Shown here: positions 23,001-35,336 of the stretch, piece after piece
How the letters are laid out: each line of letters starts with the position of its first letter
How positions within the stretch are numbered: position 1 is the first letter of the stretch
Origin: Sitta carolinensis
Lineage: Eukaryota; Chordata; Aves; Passeriformes; Sittidae
DNA: 64,000 nt
Reading direction: 5' to 3'
NCBI GenBank assembly: GCA_032173965.1
Contig: CM063290.1
Location: forward strand, 2,046,001-2,110,000
Program-made: the position numbers and the translations under genes
Notes under the pieces: model-generated
Databases searched by the model: none
Told to the model about the DNA's origin: nothing
The model's input: only the letters and a program-made list of their open reading frames with translations

Positions 23001-23320
23001 CTTTAAATACCAGGTGCAAAGTGCTTTTTAATCCCATTATAAGAGCAGCACTTTTTCAGATGCCACCTTAAATCCTGCTTGGAAGACTTGGAAAGAATAT
23101 AAAGGAGAAGCAACCCTCTTGACAGGCTTTTCCAATTCCTCTCTGTGCCGTGGTAGCTTTTCCCTTATTACCAGCTCCTAAAAGAAATCTGTGCGAATAG
23201 AGCCAAGAAATGGGTGCATTTTTACACATTCAAGACCCCAGAAAGAAGAACTGGTTTGTTTTTTTTTTCCACTTATTTTCCTTAGAGGAAAGATCCCATC
23301 TGTGCCTCAGGGTCTCTGAG

Positions 23321-24330
23321 AGCCCTGCCAGGTCTCTGCTCCCCCAGGGCACCCAGAGGAACATTCTGGGCTCTGACCCCCATGCCCAGAGGCTGGGTTC
23401 CAGCCCTGCCAGGGTCTCTGCTCCCCCAGGGCACCCAGAGGAACATTCTGGGCTCTGACCCCATGGACAGAGGCTCACCCCAACCCCAGCCCTGCCAGGG
23501 TCTCTGCTCCCCCAGGGCACCCAGAGGAACATTCTGGGCTCTGATCTCCATGGACAGAGGCTCACCCCAACCCCAGCCCTGCCAGGGTCTCTGCTCCCCC
23601 AGGGCACCCAGAGGAACATTCTGGGCTCTGACCCCCATGCCCAGAGGCTGGGTTCCAGCCCTGCCAGGGTCTCTGCTCCCCCAGGGCACCCAGAGGAACA
23701 TTCTGGGCTCTGATCTCCATGGACAGCAGCTGGGTTCCAGCCCTCCCAGGGTCTCTGCTCCCCCAGGGCACCCAGAGGAACATTCTGGGCTCTGACCCCC
23801 ATGCCCAGAGGCTGGGTTCCAGCCCTGCCAGGGTCTCTGCTCCCCCAGGGCACCCAGAGGAACATTCTGGGCTCTGATCTCCATGGACAGAGGCTCACCC
23901 CAGCCCTGCCAGGGTCTCTGCTCCCCCAGGGCACCCAGAGGAACATTCTGGGCTCTGATCCCATGGACAGCAGCTGGGTTCCAGCCCTGCCAGGGTCTCT
24001 GCTCCCCCAGGGCACCCAGAGGAACATTCTGGGCTCTGATCTCCATGGACAGCAGCTGGGTTCCAGCCCTGCCAGGGTCTCTGCTCCCCCAGGGCACCCA
24101 GAGGAACATTCTGGGCTCTGATCTCCATGGACAGCAGCTGGGTTCCAGCCCTGCCAGGGTCTCTGCTCCCCCAGGGCACCCAGAGGAACATTCTGGGCTC
24201 TGATCTCCATGGACAGAGGCTGGGTTCCAGCCCTGCCAGGGTCTCTGCTCCCCCAGGGCACCCAGAGGAACATTCTGGGCTCTGACCCCCATGCACAGAG
24301 GCTCACCCCAACCCCAGCCCCACCAGCTGG
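23321..24330 (+). repeat. 82-92-bp array, about 12 units
   Basis: The constant part is GCCAGGGTCTCTGCTCCCCC, AGGGCACCCAGAGGAACATT, CTGGGCTCTGA. It is followed by a variable linker of three kinds: CCCCATGCCCAGAGGCTGGG, CTCCATGGACAGCAGCTGGG, or GGACAGAGGCTCACCCCA(ACCCCA). The constant part is nearly invariant, so the array is young or homogenised. Minus-strand frames of 355-358 codons span it only because the unit lacks stops. Confidence 0.97.
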
Positions 24331-26400
24331 AACCCACCCTGCTGGGCACAGACCCCCAGAAACCAGGAAATCTCTTCAGAGAAGGGTGCTGAGAACTTCA
24401 GCCTCCTTGAGATTTAAACCACGTGCTCAGAGCCCTTTGTCACCGAGCTGCTTCTGAACGAGAGGGGTGAAGTAGTTGGGTATTTTTAGCTCTTTTCCAG
24501 GCCTGTGGTTTTTATATGCTAATCTGTTTGTTTCTTTCCAGCCTTTGGAATATTCATTCCACAACATCTAAAATTTGACACCTGCTGTAGCTTGTATTAT
24601 CACTTTCACCCTCAGAAACCCAGAAATTATTAAGGTGGAGTAATTGCTATCCTATTATATAATAACTACTTTAATCCGGCAATCATAACATGATTTGAAA
24701 TGAACCCTTTTGTGCCATTGATTTTGGAATAATTACTGTTATATTGTACTTCTGCAAGAGTTATTCTCAGTTAACCACTTGGAAATAATACGCTCTACTT
24801 ATTGAAAAAATAAATCTGATTATCCCCCAAAGCTCGATGTTCTTTCTACATCTGTGCCTCAATTGTCTGCTGGTGACCTGAGATGCTCAAGCAGGCTCCT
24901 TTCTGTAACTACTCCAGGAAATATCCATGGACCAAATTCCTCCTTCCAAGCAGCATTTTTTTTTAGTGGGGGTTTTTCCCTCTGAAGCAGGGATGTGGTC
25001 ACTGCTCAAGCCTGGTGGGCTTGACAGTTGTTAAGTCAGGAAAGAGTGATAAAGACTCGAGGAAAATACAGGATTTTTTTTCCTCTTCCTGCCTCCAAAA
25101 TCTGATTTTCATTTGTCTCTCTCTCTCTTAAAAAAATTCTAATAAAACCATCATGTTTGGTCAAATGAGGTTTTGTGCCTTTGAAGCAAGGCTGATCTGG
25201 AAGGAGGTGTTGTCCATATTTAAAAATAAATAACCTGTGGTCATTGGTTATCCATGGGAGCATTCCCATTTCCAGTGTTTTGCCCTTCTGAAATTCTAAA
25301 TTCTTGCTGGGAGGGGTTTTTTCCTATAGGGAACTCATGGGAAAATTGTACATTCTCACCTTTTTCTGATTTCCTGGAAGCTCTGCTGTGGCCTTTTCCC
25401 TCCTGTGTTGCAGAATGGAGAGGAGGGAAGATGTTTGACCATTTATTTCCTTTTTATCTTTCCTTTCTGGGAGGGCAGGGATGAGTTTGGCTCCTTTAGT
25501 TACAGACAAACCTTTGTTGAAGAGATCAGAGGTGTGACATTCTCTGTCTGAAATCATAAATTATTCTCTGTCTGATAAATTAAAAAAAAAAATCAGAGTG
25601 GAAACAATGGCAAAACTCTAATATTTTCCTGCAACACGCATTTATTTGGGTCTAATAACCAGAATGAGTGAACAGCTCTGTGCCATGGGAGACCCAAAAT
25701 GAAATCCCAGCTGTTGAGCCACCATTGTAGAGGCTGCAGGACAAATTTGTTAAAAAGAGATTTGAGTTTTCCAGCTTTGCTTCTACGTGGACAAGATTGT
25801 CACATCTTTTCAAGGCTGCTCTTTTCAGTGAGCCCCAGAATATGGGTCAGCAAACTCGAGAGCACATGAGCAGGCTGATAAAACAGAAGTGAAAGACTCA
25901 CTAATGTGTCAAGTATTGATGTTGCTGCAAGCTTTCCCTTGTCTCCTGCTCCCTGAGTAAATAATTCACCAAACTGCTGTTAGTCCTCGTGGTGATACTG
26001 AAGGATTTCTTCATTAATTTATGAATCTCATCAGGGAGGAGTTTCTGATGATGGCAGAGCTGTGTGGTGGGGGGGTTTGTGTGTTCTGTGGGTCTGTCCA
26101 GTTTGGCAGAAGGGGATTCCCTCCCTTTTCCAAGGGGTGCAGGTCTGCTGTTGGCTCCTGCTGAAAGGTCAGGCTGGAAATTCCAGTGATTGACTAAAAT
26201 ACAGCATATTTAAAGTACAACACAAACTGTTATTGAAATGGGAGGTGAATTGTGATTGAAAGTGCAAGGGAAGCGCTGATGGACTCAGGAATCCTCCCAC
26301 TTGGACTTTTCCTAGTGCATGCAACAATAAAAAAAAAAGGATATTAATCCCATCCAAACCCATAACTCTTTTATAGACCCCCACCTTCCCCCTCATTGCT
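24331..26400. other. Single-copy AT-rich DNA, candidate conserved non-coding stretch at 24480-24850
   Basis: 24480-24850 is non-repetitive with many TAAT-type motifs (GGAATAATTACTG, AACCACTTGGAAATAATACG). It resembles developmental non-coding elements in texture only. No coding sequence was seen elsewhere in the interval. Confidence 0.35.
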
Positions 26401-27599
26401 GCAGCACTGGGGTGATGTTTTTAGGACAGGTTCCCCCACTCAAATCCCCCATTAATTCGGGATCCCTGGCGTGCTGACACTCCCACCCAGTCCCTGGGAA
26501 ATTCCTGGTGGCTGCTGTTCCTCTGTCCCTCTGGAACGTGGTCAGCTCACAGGGGCAGCTCCAAAGCCTTCCCAGGCTGGTGCTGTTTATCCCTGCGTGG
26601 CCCAGGTCGCTGCCAGAGGCAGGCAGGGTATTTATAGCTGGAATATTGGATGTTCTCCTCGCCCTCCCCAGGCCACGTCTGATTCCTTCGGGTTCAGTGG
26701 GCTCCATGAGACTGCTCCTGGTTTTTGTGCTCCAGGCACAGCTCCCTGAGTCACTGCCAGCCTTCCCTTGGTGTTTGCAGTGGATTTGCCTTTAAAATAT
26801 GCACTGCCCTTTGGATTTTGCGTGGGATCAGCACCTTCTGTGTCTGGCGCCCTCAGGGCCCCGAGGGAGCTCAAGGTTTGCATCCTCAATCCCTTGCTCC
26901 TGTCCCAAAGCCCTTCCATTGGATTAAGCATGGAATTATTCGCATGGAATTATTCGAATTATTCATGGAATCATTTGAGCCAGGTCGGCCTCCAGTGCTC
27001 GGGAATTATTGCAGAGCTGCTGGGGAGTCCTTGTGGTGGGAATTCTCTGGAATTGGGAGAGCTGGGCAGCACGGGGGTCTCTGTCCTTCAGTGGGAGAGA
27101 ACCCCTCTGTGGCACCTCCTCCCTCACCCCTCCTGCTGGATTTTCTACTTTGCCAAAGGAAAGAGCTGCAAATTACTTCAGGGAGATTTCATGGGTTTGT
27201 TTTTTATTTTTTCCCCCTAAAGAATGCATTTATGATGTGAAAGTGTCTGGGCCAAAGGGGTTTGTTGGTGTTCAGGATTTAATTCAAAATTAAATTGTTC
27301 AGTCTTCACACGAAGACAACGAATTCAAGTTTCAATGCACTCTGGAAGCCAAGGATTCCATCCCATTTTCCTCTTGTCCCTGTCATACTCCCCACTAATA
27401 TCCCCGGCTTTAATCACCATTTCAGGCCTTTCCTTGGGTTTTATTTTGCTTGTTAGGAAGAGGAGAAAATCAGCTTCCCATTATTTTGTCGATTCCTGAA
27501 AATCATGGGAAACAGGTAGCAAACAGGCTTTAGGAGAAGTAGCTTCTTCATTTTCCATGGATAAATAGGAAGAGATTGAAGTGTTTGGGTTCTTACTCT
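26401..27599. other. Single-copy non-coding DNA, moderately GC-rich
   Basis: Plus-strand frames up to 171 codons (26725-27240) have no recognised domain and overlap equally long frames in other phases. A small ATGGAATTATTCG duplication lies at 26930-26965. Confidence 0.4.
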
Positions 27600-27733
27600 T
27601 CTTTTTTTGCTTTCTTTTCTTTTTTACTTTATCCTGACATTTCCTTTTCTTCTTTTCCTTCCTCTTCCTTTTTCTTCTTTTCCTTTCTCTTCCTTTCTCT
27701 TCTTTTCCTTTCTCTTCCTCTTCCTTTCTCTTT
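27600..27733 (+). repeat. Pyrimidine-rich (CT)-type simple repeat
   Basis: Runs of TTTTCTTTCTCTTCC type with few purines. Phe/Ser/Leu-rich frames here are simple-repeat translation. Confidence 0.95.
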
Positions 27734-28750
27734 GCCTACCAGAATTTGGAATTTCTTGTGTTAGTACTAACATATTTAGGCTGGAGTTTAACAAAGATGA
27801 AGTGTTAATTTGGTAATGGAGACAAAGCACCAGCTGTTGGTGCCCAGGGAGGGACAGTGCCCCAGGGCAGTGGGAATTGATGATTTTTAGCCCAGCTTCT
27901 TCCAGGCCACCTCCCCCTTTGAAATTCCATTGTTTCCACACCCCGCATCCTGGAATTACATTCATCATCCTCCTGTACCTTGCCCAAATTTTGTTCTCCA
28001 GCAGTGCCCAGAAGCATCTATGGGATAATCACGTTCAAAATTCATTGCTTTGTATTTTTAACTTCAGCCCTAAAATGCTGAGACAGCTCCAATGTGTCTG
28101 GAGCCGCTTTCTGAATCCAAATAGTTCCAACATCTGACCCATGACTTGGTCAGCATTTTTCCCTCCAATGTTTTTGCAAGGAAAAAGTTGTCTCTAACAC
28201 TATCCCAGGCAAGGTTTACAAGGTTTCATGATTAAAAATGCATTTTTACGCTGTTTCCAAAACACCACTTTCATTTTATTGCTAAAGTGGTATAAATTCC
28301 GTGGTGAGCACTCTATGAAATGCTATTTATAGAAGAAATAAATGGAGCTGCAGCCCTGTGCTGGGGTTTGCTGGCTCAAGATGAGCTCTATTTCATACCT
28401 GGCAGTTATGCAGAGAAAAGCAAGAGGGGAAAAATGCTCTTTGAGATGATGGTGGGGTTTGTGTGGCCCCGTGGAACATCAAGCAGCAGCTGGTGAGACC
28501 TCCCAGGATGATCTAAAAAATCGGGATGAACTAAAAAATCAGGGTTGGTAGCAACAAATTTTCTGTAATTCCCTGAACCATTATTGCTGGAACAGAGATC
28601 CCAGAGGGTGCAGCAGCTGCAGCCTGTGCTGGGAATGTGGTCTTGGAGATTTTCCTGGAATGCTTTGGGATGCTGAGCTCTGAGTCAGGTGGAGGAGCCG
28701 CGGGGTTTCCACCTTGATCCTCTCTCCTGAGCACGTGGAAACACCTGGGG
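27734..28750. other. Single-copy non-coding DNA
   Basis: No gene or mobile element recognised. A short local duplication (ATCTAAAAAATCGGGATGA / ACTAAAAAATCAGGG) lies near 28508-28545. Confidence 0.45.
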
Positions 28751-28930
28751 AGAAGGAAAACCAGACAGATGGAAGGAAAACCAGACAGATGGAAGGAAAA
28801 CCAGACAGATGGAAGGAAAACAGAGATGGAAGGAAAACCAGACAGATGAGAAGGAAGGAACAGACAGATGAAGGAAGGAAGGAAAACCAGACAGATGGAA
28901 GGAAGGAAGGAAAACCAGACAGAAGGATAG
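28751..28930 (+). repeat. 20-bp minisatellite AAAACCAGACAGATGGAAGG, about 9 units
   Basis: The first three units are perfect. Later units carry deletions (AAAACAGAGATGGAAGG) or extra GGAAGGAA blocks. Two overlapping minus-strand frames of 193-194 codons cross it and are rejected. Confidence 0.95.
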
Positions 28931-28937
28931 GATGAAA

Positions 28938-29115
28938 AATTCCTTGGATAGAAGGAAAATTTCCCCTTGTGCAGCCCTGGCACAGCTGCCCAGGGCAGTG
29001 GTGGGACCCCCATCCCTGGAGGGGAGGAGAAGTCACCAGGATGTGGCACTTGGGGATGGGCTGGGGGTTTGGACTGGGTGGTCCTGGAGGGTTTTTCCCA
29101 CCCAAATGGATCCAC
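28938..29115 (+). mobile_element. CR1 LINE 3' fragment
   Basis: CAGCTGCCCAGGGCAGTGGT, GGGACCCCCATCCCTGGAGG, GATGTGGCACTTGGGGATGG and GGACTGGGTGGTCCTGGAGG follow the CR1 3' order. The terminal octamers are lost. Confidence 0.75.
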
Positions 29116-30725
29116 GAATTCCAGAACTGCTCAGCAAACCAGCATTCTGCTCCAAGGAACACCAGCTCCAGCTGGATTGTTCCCAGGTCTGGGCTGCAGG
29201 GGATAAAACTCTTGTGTCACAAGGGGATATTTTATTTCCTTCCTCCTTAGGTTCAGGATTTGGTGCTGGACCAAAGCATTTGGCACTCAGTGGCAATTTC
29301 CCTTTATAGTTTAGAGGATTTCCTTTATATGTGGAAACAAATCCATCTTCTGCATGTCTTCAGTGAAACCATGCAACACCCAGAGCGTTGGAGAGCAATT
29401 TAAATTTAAAGTCACTTTCTTAAGTGAAACCAAGAGCTTTGGAAAGCAATTTGAAGTGAGTTACTGGGCAATGACTTGCGTGGTTTAATAGAGGTTAGGA
29501 AAGAAAGGAACTTAATTTTGGGTGATTTCTTGCAAATCTTGATGTGATAATTTGAATAAGCTCAGGAAAACACTGTCTGTATCTTTATCATCAGTATACT
29601 AATATATAGAATTTTATCTGTGTGTATATATTATACATCAGTATATTAAAAGAACTAAGACTCAGAAATAAAATTAATATAACTAATACAAATTAACTTC
29701 TGCAAACCTGTTTCATCTGAGGTTATTTATGAATAAATCCAAAATTTTGAGAGACTTTCCCACTGCAGCCTTGGAGACGAGTTTGCCTCGGTGGAGCTGC
29801 TATGGGTGGATGGTCAATAATTCAGTTATTTATCATATTTTATAATATCATGGTAATGACACCCTCTGGAGGGGCTGAATGACAATTTTTTTGGACTTTC
29901 TTGGCATTTTTGAGCTGGGAGAGCTCTTGCCTGCACCTCCACGCTGGGGTCTGCCTGTCAGGGCCCAGGGGATGCTGCTCTCCTGGCAATGGAGAAATGG
30001 GGAAATGCTGATTTTCCCGGCAAGGGAAGGATTTTACCAGGCAAAATCTGATGGGAATGAGGAATTTTCCTGCTGGGCAGGAGGCAGAGCTGTCCCAGGG
30101 GTGTTGGTGCTGAGTGGGGACTCAGGGCCTGATTTTGTCACTTAATTAAAGCTTAATTTAATGTTGTTATTTGGGTTCGTGCTGGTTTTTGAGAAATTAA
30201 TGGTTACAGTGTAGATGTGTGAATAAATTACAGGCACCTCACCCTCAATTTAAAACAAAAAATGGGAAAAACCTAAAAAAACCCCATCCCTCTTAACACA
30301 CCCAAGGAACAAGGCCCCAACCTGAACATTGTTTTTCATTTAAAAATTGTTTTCCTATTATTTTTGCTCACTTAATATGGTTTTTATGATGAGACTGCAG
30401 AAGCTCTGCTGCACTTGGGAAATTAAGGAAAGCAAGGATTTGGGAATGTGTGGGGAGCCAGCCCTGTGCCAGGAACAGCACCCAGCTGTCTGAGGAGTTG
30501 CAGCGTAACCAGGTTTTATTTTAAAACGCGTGTTTTATTTTAAAATGTGACATCACATGTGGAGGAAGGTTCTAAAACTAAATGAAATGATGGCAGCTTC
30601 TTTTATAGTTACTTAATGCACCAGGTAACTAATTTCACACGTCTTGTTGAAGGAAAAAATCCATTAAAATATATATTTTTTTGTCCCTAAAAAAAGGCCT
30701 TTAATCCAACAGTAGATTTGTTGCT
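29116..30725. other. Single-copy non-coding DNA
   Basis: AT-rich, with ATA-rich sequence near 29590-29690. No gene recognised. Confidence 0.45.
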
Positions 30726-30747
30726 AAAAAAAAAAAAAAAAAAAAAA
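30726..30747. repeat. A22 homopolymer
   Basis: Uninterrupted poly-A, with no recognisable retroposon body. Confidence 0.9.
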
Positions 30748-31375
30748 TGGGAAAAGCCATGCTCTAAAGAGATCCTCAATTCCAGGTGACAAATCTCTCT
30801 GGAGAGAGGATGGGTGAGAAACTTCCACAAAAGTCAGGTGGCAACAACTTGTGGGCAGTGAATGCCCCGTGGAGCTGCCAACCCCTTGCACTTCATTTTC
30901 TGCACCCGTGCTTAATGCAAAAATAACTCTCTCTTCAGAGAGCAGCAAACTTGCCAGGCTGAGTTAGACACATGCAGCTGGGCCAGACTGGGGGGTTTTT
31001 AACAAGCTGGCGCCAGATTTTTGGTCTAGTTTGATTTTTTTTTAAATTTTTTAATTTTTATTTTTAATTTTATTTTTTCCTGCTATTATTAAAAAAAAAA
31101 AAAATCCCCCAAGCCCACATCCTGTTGGCTGAGGAAGGAGAATTGAGGATTGAATAATTTACAAATCTTTATCTTCACCTCGGTGTCTCAGACAGGTTTT
31201 TGGGTTGCCTGTGCTGAAAAGGAATTTGATGTCGGAAATTCTTTGTTAAAACTCCTCTGAGCTGCTCAAAACAGGTGAAATCTTTGATAGCATTTTGAAG
31301 AACCACTGTTATCTCGTCTCTGGTCGCTGGCAAAACTGATTTTATTTCATTTTTTTTAATATTGTAGCTTAGTTG
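30748..31375. other. Single-copy non-coding DNA
   Basis: Contains T-rich and A-rich runs at 31035-31105. No gene recognised. Confidence 0.45.
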
Positions 31376-31970
31376 TAGCATATTTAATATATATATTATA
31401 TGTATTTTTATATATTATTATGCATATAATATATAATAGATAGCATTAAATATGATATTTTATTTTATAGTATTTTATTTTATTTTACATTATTGTATTA
31501 TATTCTATAATAATATCATTATATATATAATATATACTAACATGGATAATATATGTATTATATATAATATAATATATATTATATATTAATATATATAATA
31601 TAATATAATATATTAATATATATAATATATATATATGTATAATAGCTAATGTGCAAAATATTTGTATTATATATTTTATATTATAATACTATAGTATATA
31701 TTTATATTAAATTATATATGTAGAATACACCTATAATGTATTATATTATAATACATATATTATATATGTAAAATATATTATAAATATAATTCAATAGCAT
31801 AAAATACTATAATACTTATTATAACAATATATATTCAATATATATATAATTTATATATAAAAATATATCATATATATAATAATAAATATTAAAAATATAT
31901 AAATAAAATAAAATAAAAATTTAAAAATCAGTATTTAAAAAATAATAAATATCTATAAAATACCTGAGGT
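31376..31970. repeat. AT-rich low-complexity block (TATATA/ATAATATA)
   Basis: About 595 bp almost entirely A and T, with self-complementary ATATTATATA motifs and late (AAATA)n. It is likely to extrude cruciforms or break easily; this is inferred from composition. Confidence 0.95.
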
Positions 31971-31979
31971 GCAAAGTGT

Positions 31980-32135
31980 GGCCTCAAGAGAGGGATGAAC
32001 TTTCAATCAGGGCGTTGAGTCTGAATTTTCCTCCCCAAAAAATGGGGTCAAACATTGGCACAGCCACCCTGGGCTGAAAAATGGTTGGATTTGGTGCTCT
32101 TGGAGATTTTTCTCTTTTTTTAATTTTGTGATTTT
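31980..32135 (+). mobile_element. Degenerate CR1-like fragment
   Basis: CAAACATTGGCACAGCCACC, CTGGGCTGAAAAATGG, then GGTTGGATTTGGTGCTCTTG and GAGATTTTTCTC follow the CR1 order with internal loss. Confidence 0.5.
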
Positions 32136-33927
32136 GCTCCGTGTCCCTTCCTCAGGGACAGCTGGCTGCACCTCAGGGGAAAAAGAAATCATTATTATTT
32201 TTGTGCAGTTCTGGTGCTGAGGAGCCATCATTTATAAATTCCAGCCTGTGGCCAAGCTCCATGCAAGGAGCAGGAGCAAAAATTAAAAAAAAAAAAAAAA
32301 AGCAGTAATTATATTCCCTAATGGCTGAAATCCTTCTCTGGAGCCTTCTTAGGATAAGTTTTAAAATTAGAATTTTTTTCCTAAATTCTTGGAGGAGAAA
32401 TTGGAATTATTGAGGAACCTTGGGCTGGGAGCTGAGCCTGCCCTTTGGAAAGGCACGAGGTCAATTCTTCAGGAAGAGAAGGAAACACCAGAACCTCCTG
32501 AGTATTTCCACAGTGGCTTCCTCATCACACCAAAATTCTCCCTTTATTTTCATATTTTTGTGCAGAGTGGGACTTGGATGTGTAATTTTGTGGGCGACAG
32601 ATGTTGGAATCAATTTTTGAAGAGGTGAAAATACAAAAACATCTTGGCTTAATTTCCAAAACTGCTCAGCTTGGTGTGAATTTTTCTGCTTTTGTTTTTG
32701 GCCCTCTGTGGTAAATGCCTATTTTTAGGTTTTAATGCATTGTGGAGAGAAGGGAAGAATGAGGTGAGAAATTCAAACTACATTGCAAACCTTATCTGGA
32801 GGGAACTGAATTATTCACCCTGAACCCAGCAGAAAATGCAGGGATATCACCTCAGGATGTGTGATCCAGCTCAGGTATTTTCCATCACGATATCTCAGTT
32901 TTTGATGGCGTACAAGCAATCAGAAATTGCTCAGTACTTTGCAAACACCTGCATTTCCTATTCCCCTGGCTTTTGTGTGATATATTAAATATCTAAATAT
33001 ATATAAAAATATTTTTAAGAGCGCAGACTTTTTTTACAATATAGAAAACTGAGGATAGTTGGATTATTTTTTTTTTAATTTTTTTTTTTTTTTTGGCTGG
33101 TTTTGTGAGTCTTCTCCCCTCTCAAAAATCACAAACCCCTCCATTTTCCAGCAGACCCATTTAAGTCAGAAATGAAGACTGATCCTCTCTCTGAACTTCA
33201 CCAGAAGTGAGCCACGACGTGGGCTTGGCACAATCTGTTCCTCAAATGGGGAGAACAAAGCTTGCCTGGGTACAAAATCCAGCAGGATGCCACTGCAGAT
33301 CACTAGAATAATTTAAATTTTGGACTGCTAATGAATCTTCTCCCTCCTCCTGCCCTTTATTTGGTGGGAGAGTTGGAAATTAAGGGAAGCAGATATTGGA
33401 ATTACCAGGGCAATCATAATCTCCACCCAGCAGAGGGTTTTATTTCAGCGGTGAACAGGAAATATTCAGGACAGTGGCATTAATATTTTTGCTTTGAGAT
33501 GGGTTCAAATTAACCAATTTTAGGCAAATGACAAAGTGATAATCACAGCTACCCAGAGCATTTGCTGCACCCCAGATGAGGAATTCTAAGCTCAAGGCAG
33601 GATTCTTACAGATATTTAGGCTCCTTCCATCTGAAAACTTTTGCAATTGGCAACTTAGTATGGAATTTTTTATTTTTTTTTTCTTTGTTGCTGTTGTGTT
33701 TGGCTTGCAAGAAATTTTTTATGTACTTGAGTGAAAGAAAACATTGTGAGCCCACATGCTCCCAGTAAAACAAAGACTTCTGGGGAGAGCAAACTGGCAG
33801 TTTAAATCCGAGCTCACATCTGTCGGTGGAGCTGTTCTGTCACTTGTGGGGGCTCTGGTTGGGGTTTTCCTTCTGTTTTAGTTCCCCTCTCAGCTGGGAA
33901 CCAGGGCAGATGGGGAAAAATTCAGGT
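32136..33927. other. Single-copy AT-rich DNA
   Basis: Homopolymers at 32285-32301 (A) and 33067-33095 (T). No gene recognised. Confidence 0.5.
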
Positions 33928-35336
33928 TATTTCTGACAATGATGGTGTATTTCTGACAATGAGTGTGTATTTCTGAGGATAGTGGGGAATTTCTGGTAAT
34001 GAGTGTGTATTTCTGACAATGATGGTGTATTTCTGATAATGATAGTGGTGAATTTCTGAGGATGATTGTGTATTTATTTCTGAGGATGATTGTGTATTTA
34101 TTTCTGAGGATGATTGTGTATTTATTTCTGAGGATGATTGTGTATTTCTGATGATGAGGGTGTATTTCTGACAATGATGGTGTATATTCTGAGGATGATT
34201 GTGTATTTATTTCTGAGGATGATTGTGTATTTATTTCTGAGGATGATTGTGTATTTATTTCTGAGGTTGATTGTGGATTTCTGATGATGAGTGTGTATTT
34301 CTGATAATGATGGTTGTGAATTTCTGAGGATGATTTTGTATTTATTTCTGAGGATGATTGAGTATTTCTGAGGATGGTGGTGAATTTCCAGCAATGATTG
34401 TGCATTTCTGAGGATGATTGTGCATTTCTGAGGATGGTTGTGTATTTATTTCTGAGGATGATTGTGTATGTATTTCTGAGGATGGTTGTGTATTTCTGAG
34501 GATGGTTGTGAATTTCTAACAATGATTGTATATTTCTGAGGATGATTGTGAATTGTAACAATGGTTGTGTATTTCTGAGGATAATTGTATATTTATTTCT
34601 GAGGATGGTTGTGAATTTCTGAGGATAATTGTGTATTTATTTCTGAGGATGGTTGTGTATTTCTGAGGATGGTTGTGTATTTCTGAGGATGGTTGTGTAT
34701 TTCTGAGGATGGTTGTGTATTTTCTGATGAAGATTGTGTATTTTCTGATGAAGATCGTGTATTTCTGATGAAGATCGTGTATTTCTGATGAAGATCGTGT
34801 ATTTCTGATGAAGATGGTGTATTTCTGAGGATGGTTGTGTTATTTCTGAGGATGGTTGTGTATTTTCTGAGGATGGTTGTGTATTTCTGAGGATGATTGT
34901 ATTTTCTGAGGATGGTTGTGTATTTTCTGAGGATGGTTGTGTATTTTCTGAGGATGGTTGTGTATTTCTGAGGATGGTTGTGTATTTTCTGAGGATGGTT
35001 GTGTATTTTCTGAGGATGGTTGTGTATTTTCTGAGGATGGTTGTGTATTTCTGAGGATGGTTGTGTATTTCTGAGGATGGTTGTGTATTTCTGATGAAGA
35101 TCGTGTATTTCTGAGGATGGTTGTGTATTTATTTCTGAGGATGGTTGTGTATTTCTGATGAAGATCGTGTATTTCTGAGGATGGTTGTGTATTTCTGAGG
35201 ATGGTTGTGTATTTATTTCTGAGGATGGTTGTGTATTTCTGATGAAGATCGTGTATTTCTGAGGATGGTTGTGTATTTCTGATGAAGATTGTGTATCTCT
35301 GATGAAGATCATGTATTTCTGAGGATGGTGTTGTGG
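33928..35336 (+). repeat. 20-bp minisatellite TATTTCTGAGGATGGTTGTG, about 60 units over 1.4 kb
   Basis: Three sub-domains are visible. At 33928-34060 the core is CTGACAATGATGG. At 34060-34650 many 24-bp units carry an extra TATT. At 34650-35336 20-bp units alternate with CTGATGAAGATCG variants and TATTTTCTG 21-mers. Minus-strand frames (223, 239 and 179 codons, Ser-Ser-Glu-Ile-His periodic) are artefacts of the stop-free repeat. Confidence 0.97.

Noticed and set aside
23230..24349. Minus-strand ORFs of 355-358 codons
   Set aside because: Both are translations of the 82-92-bp array in different frames, with no domain and no start context.
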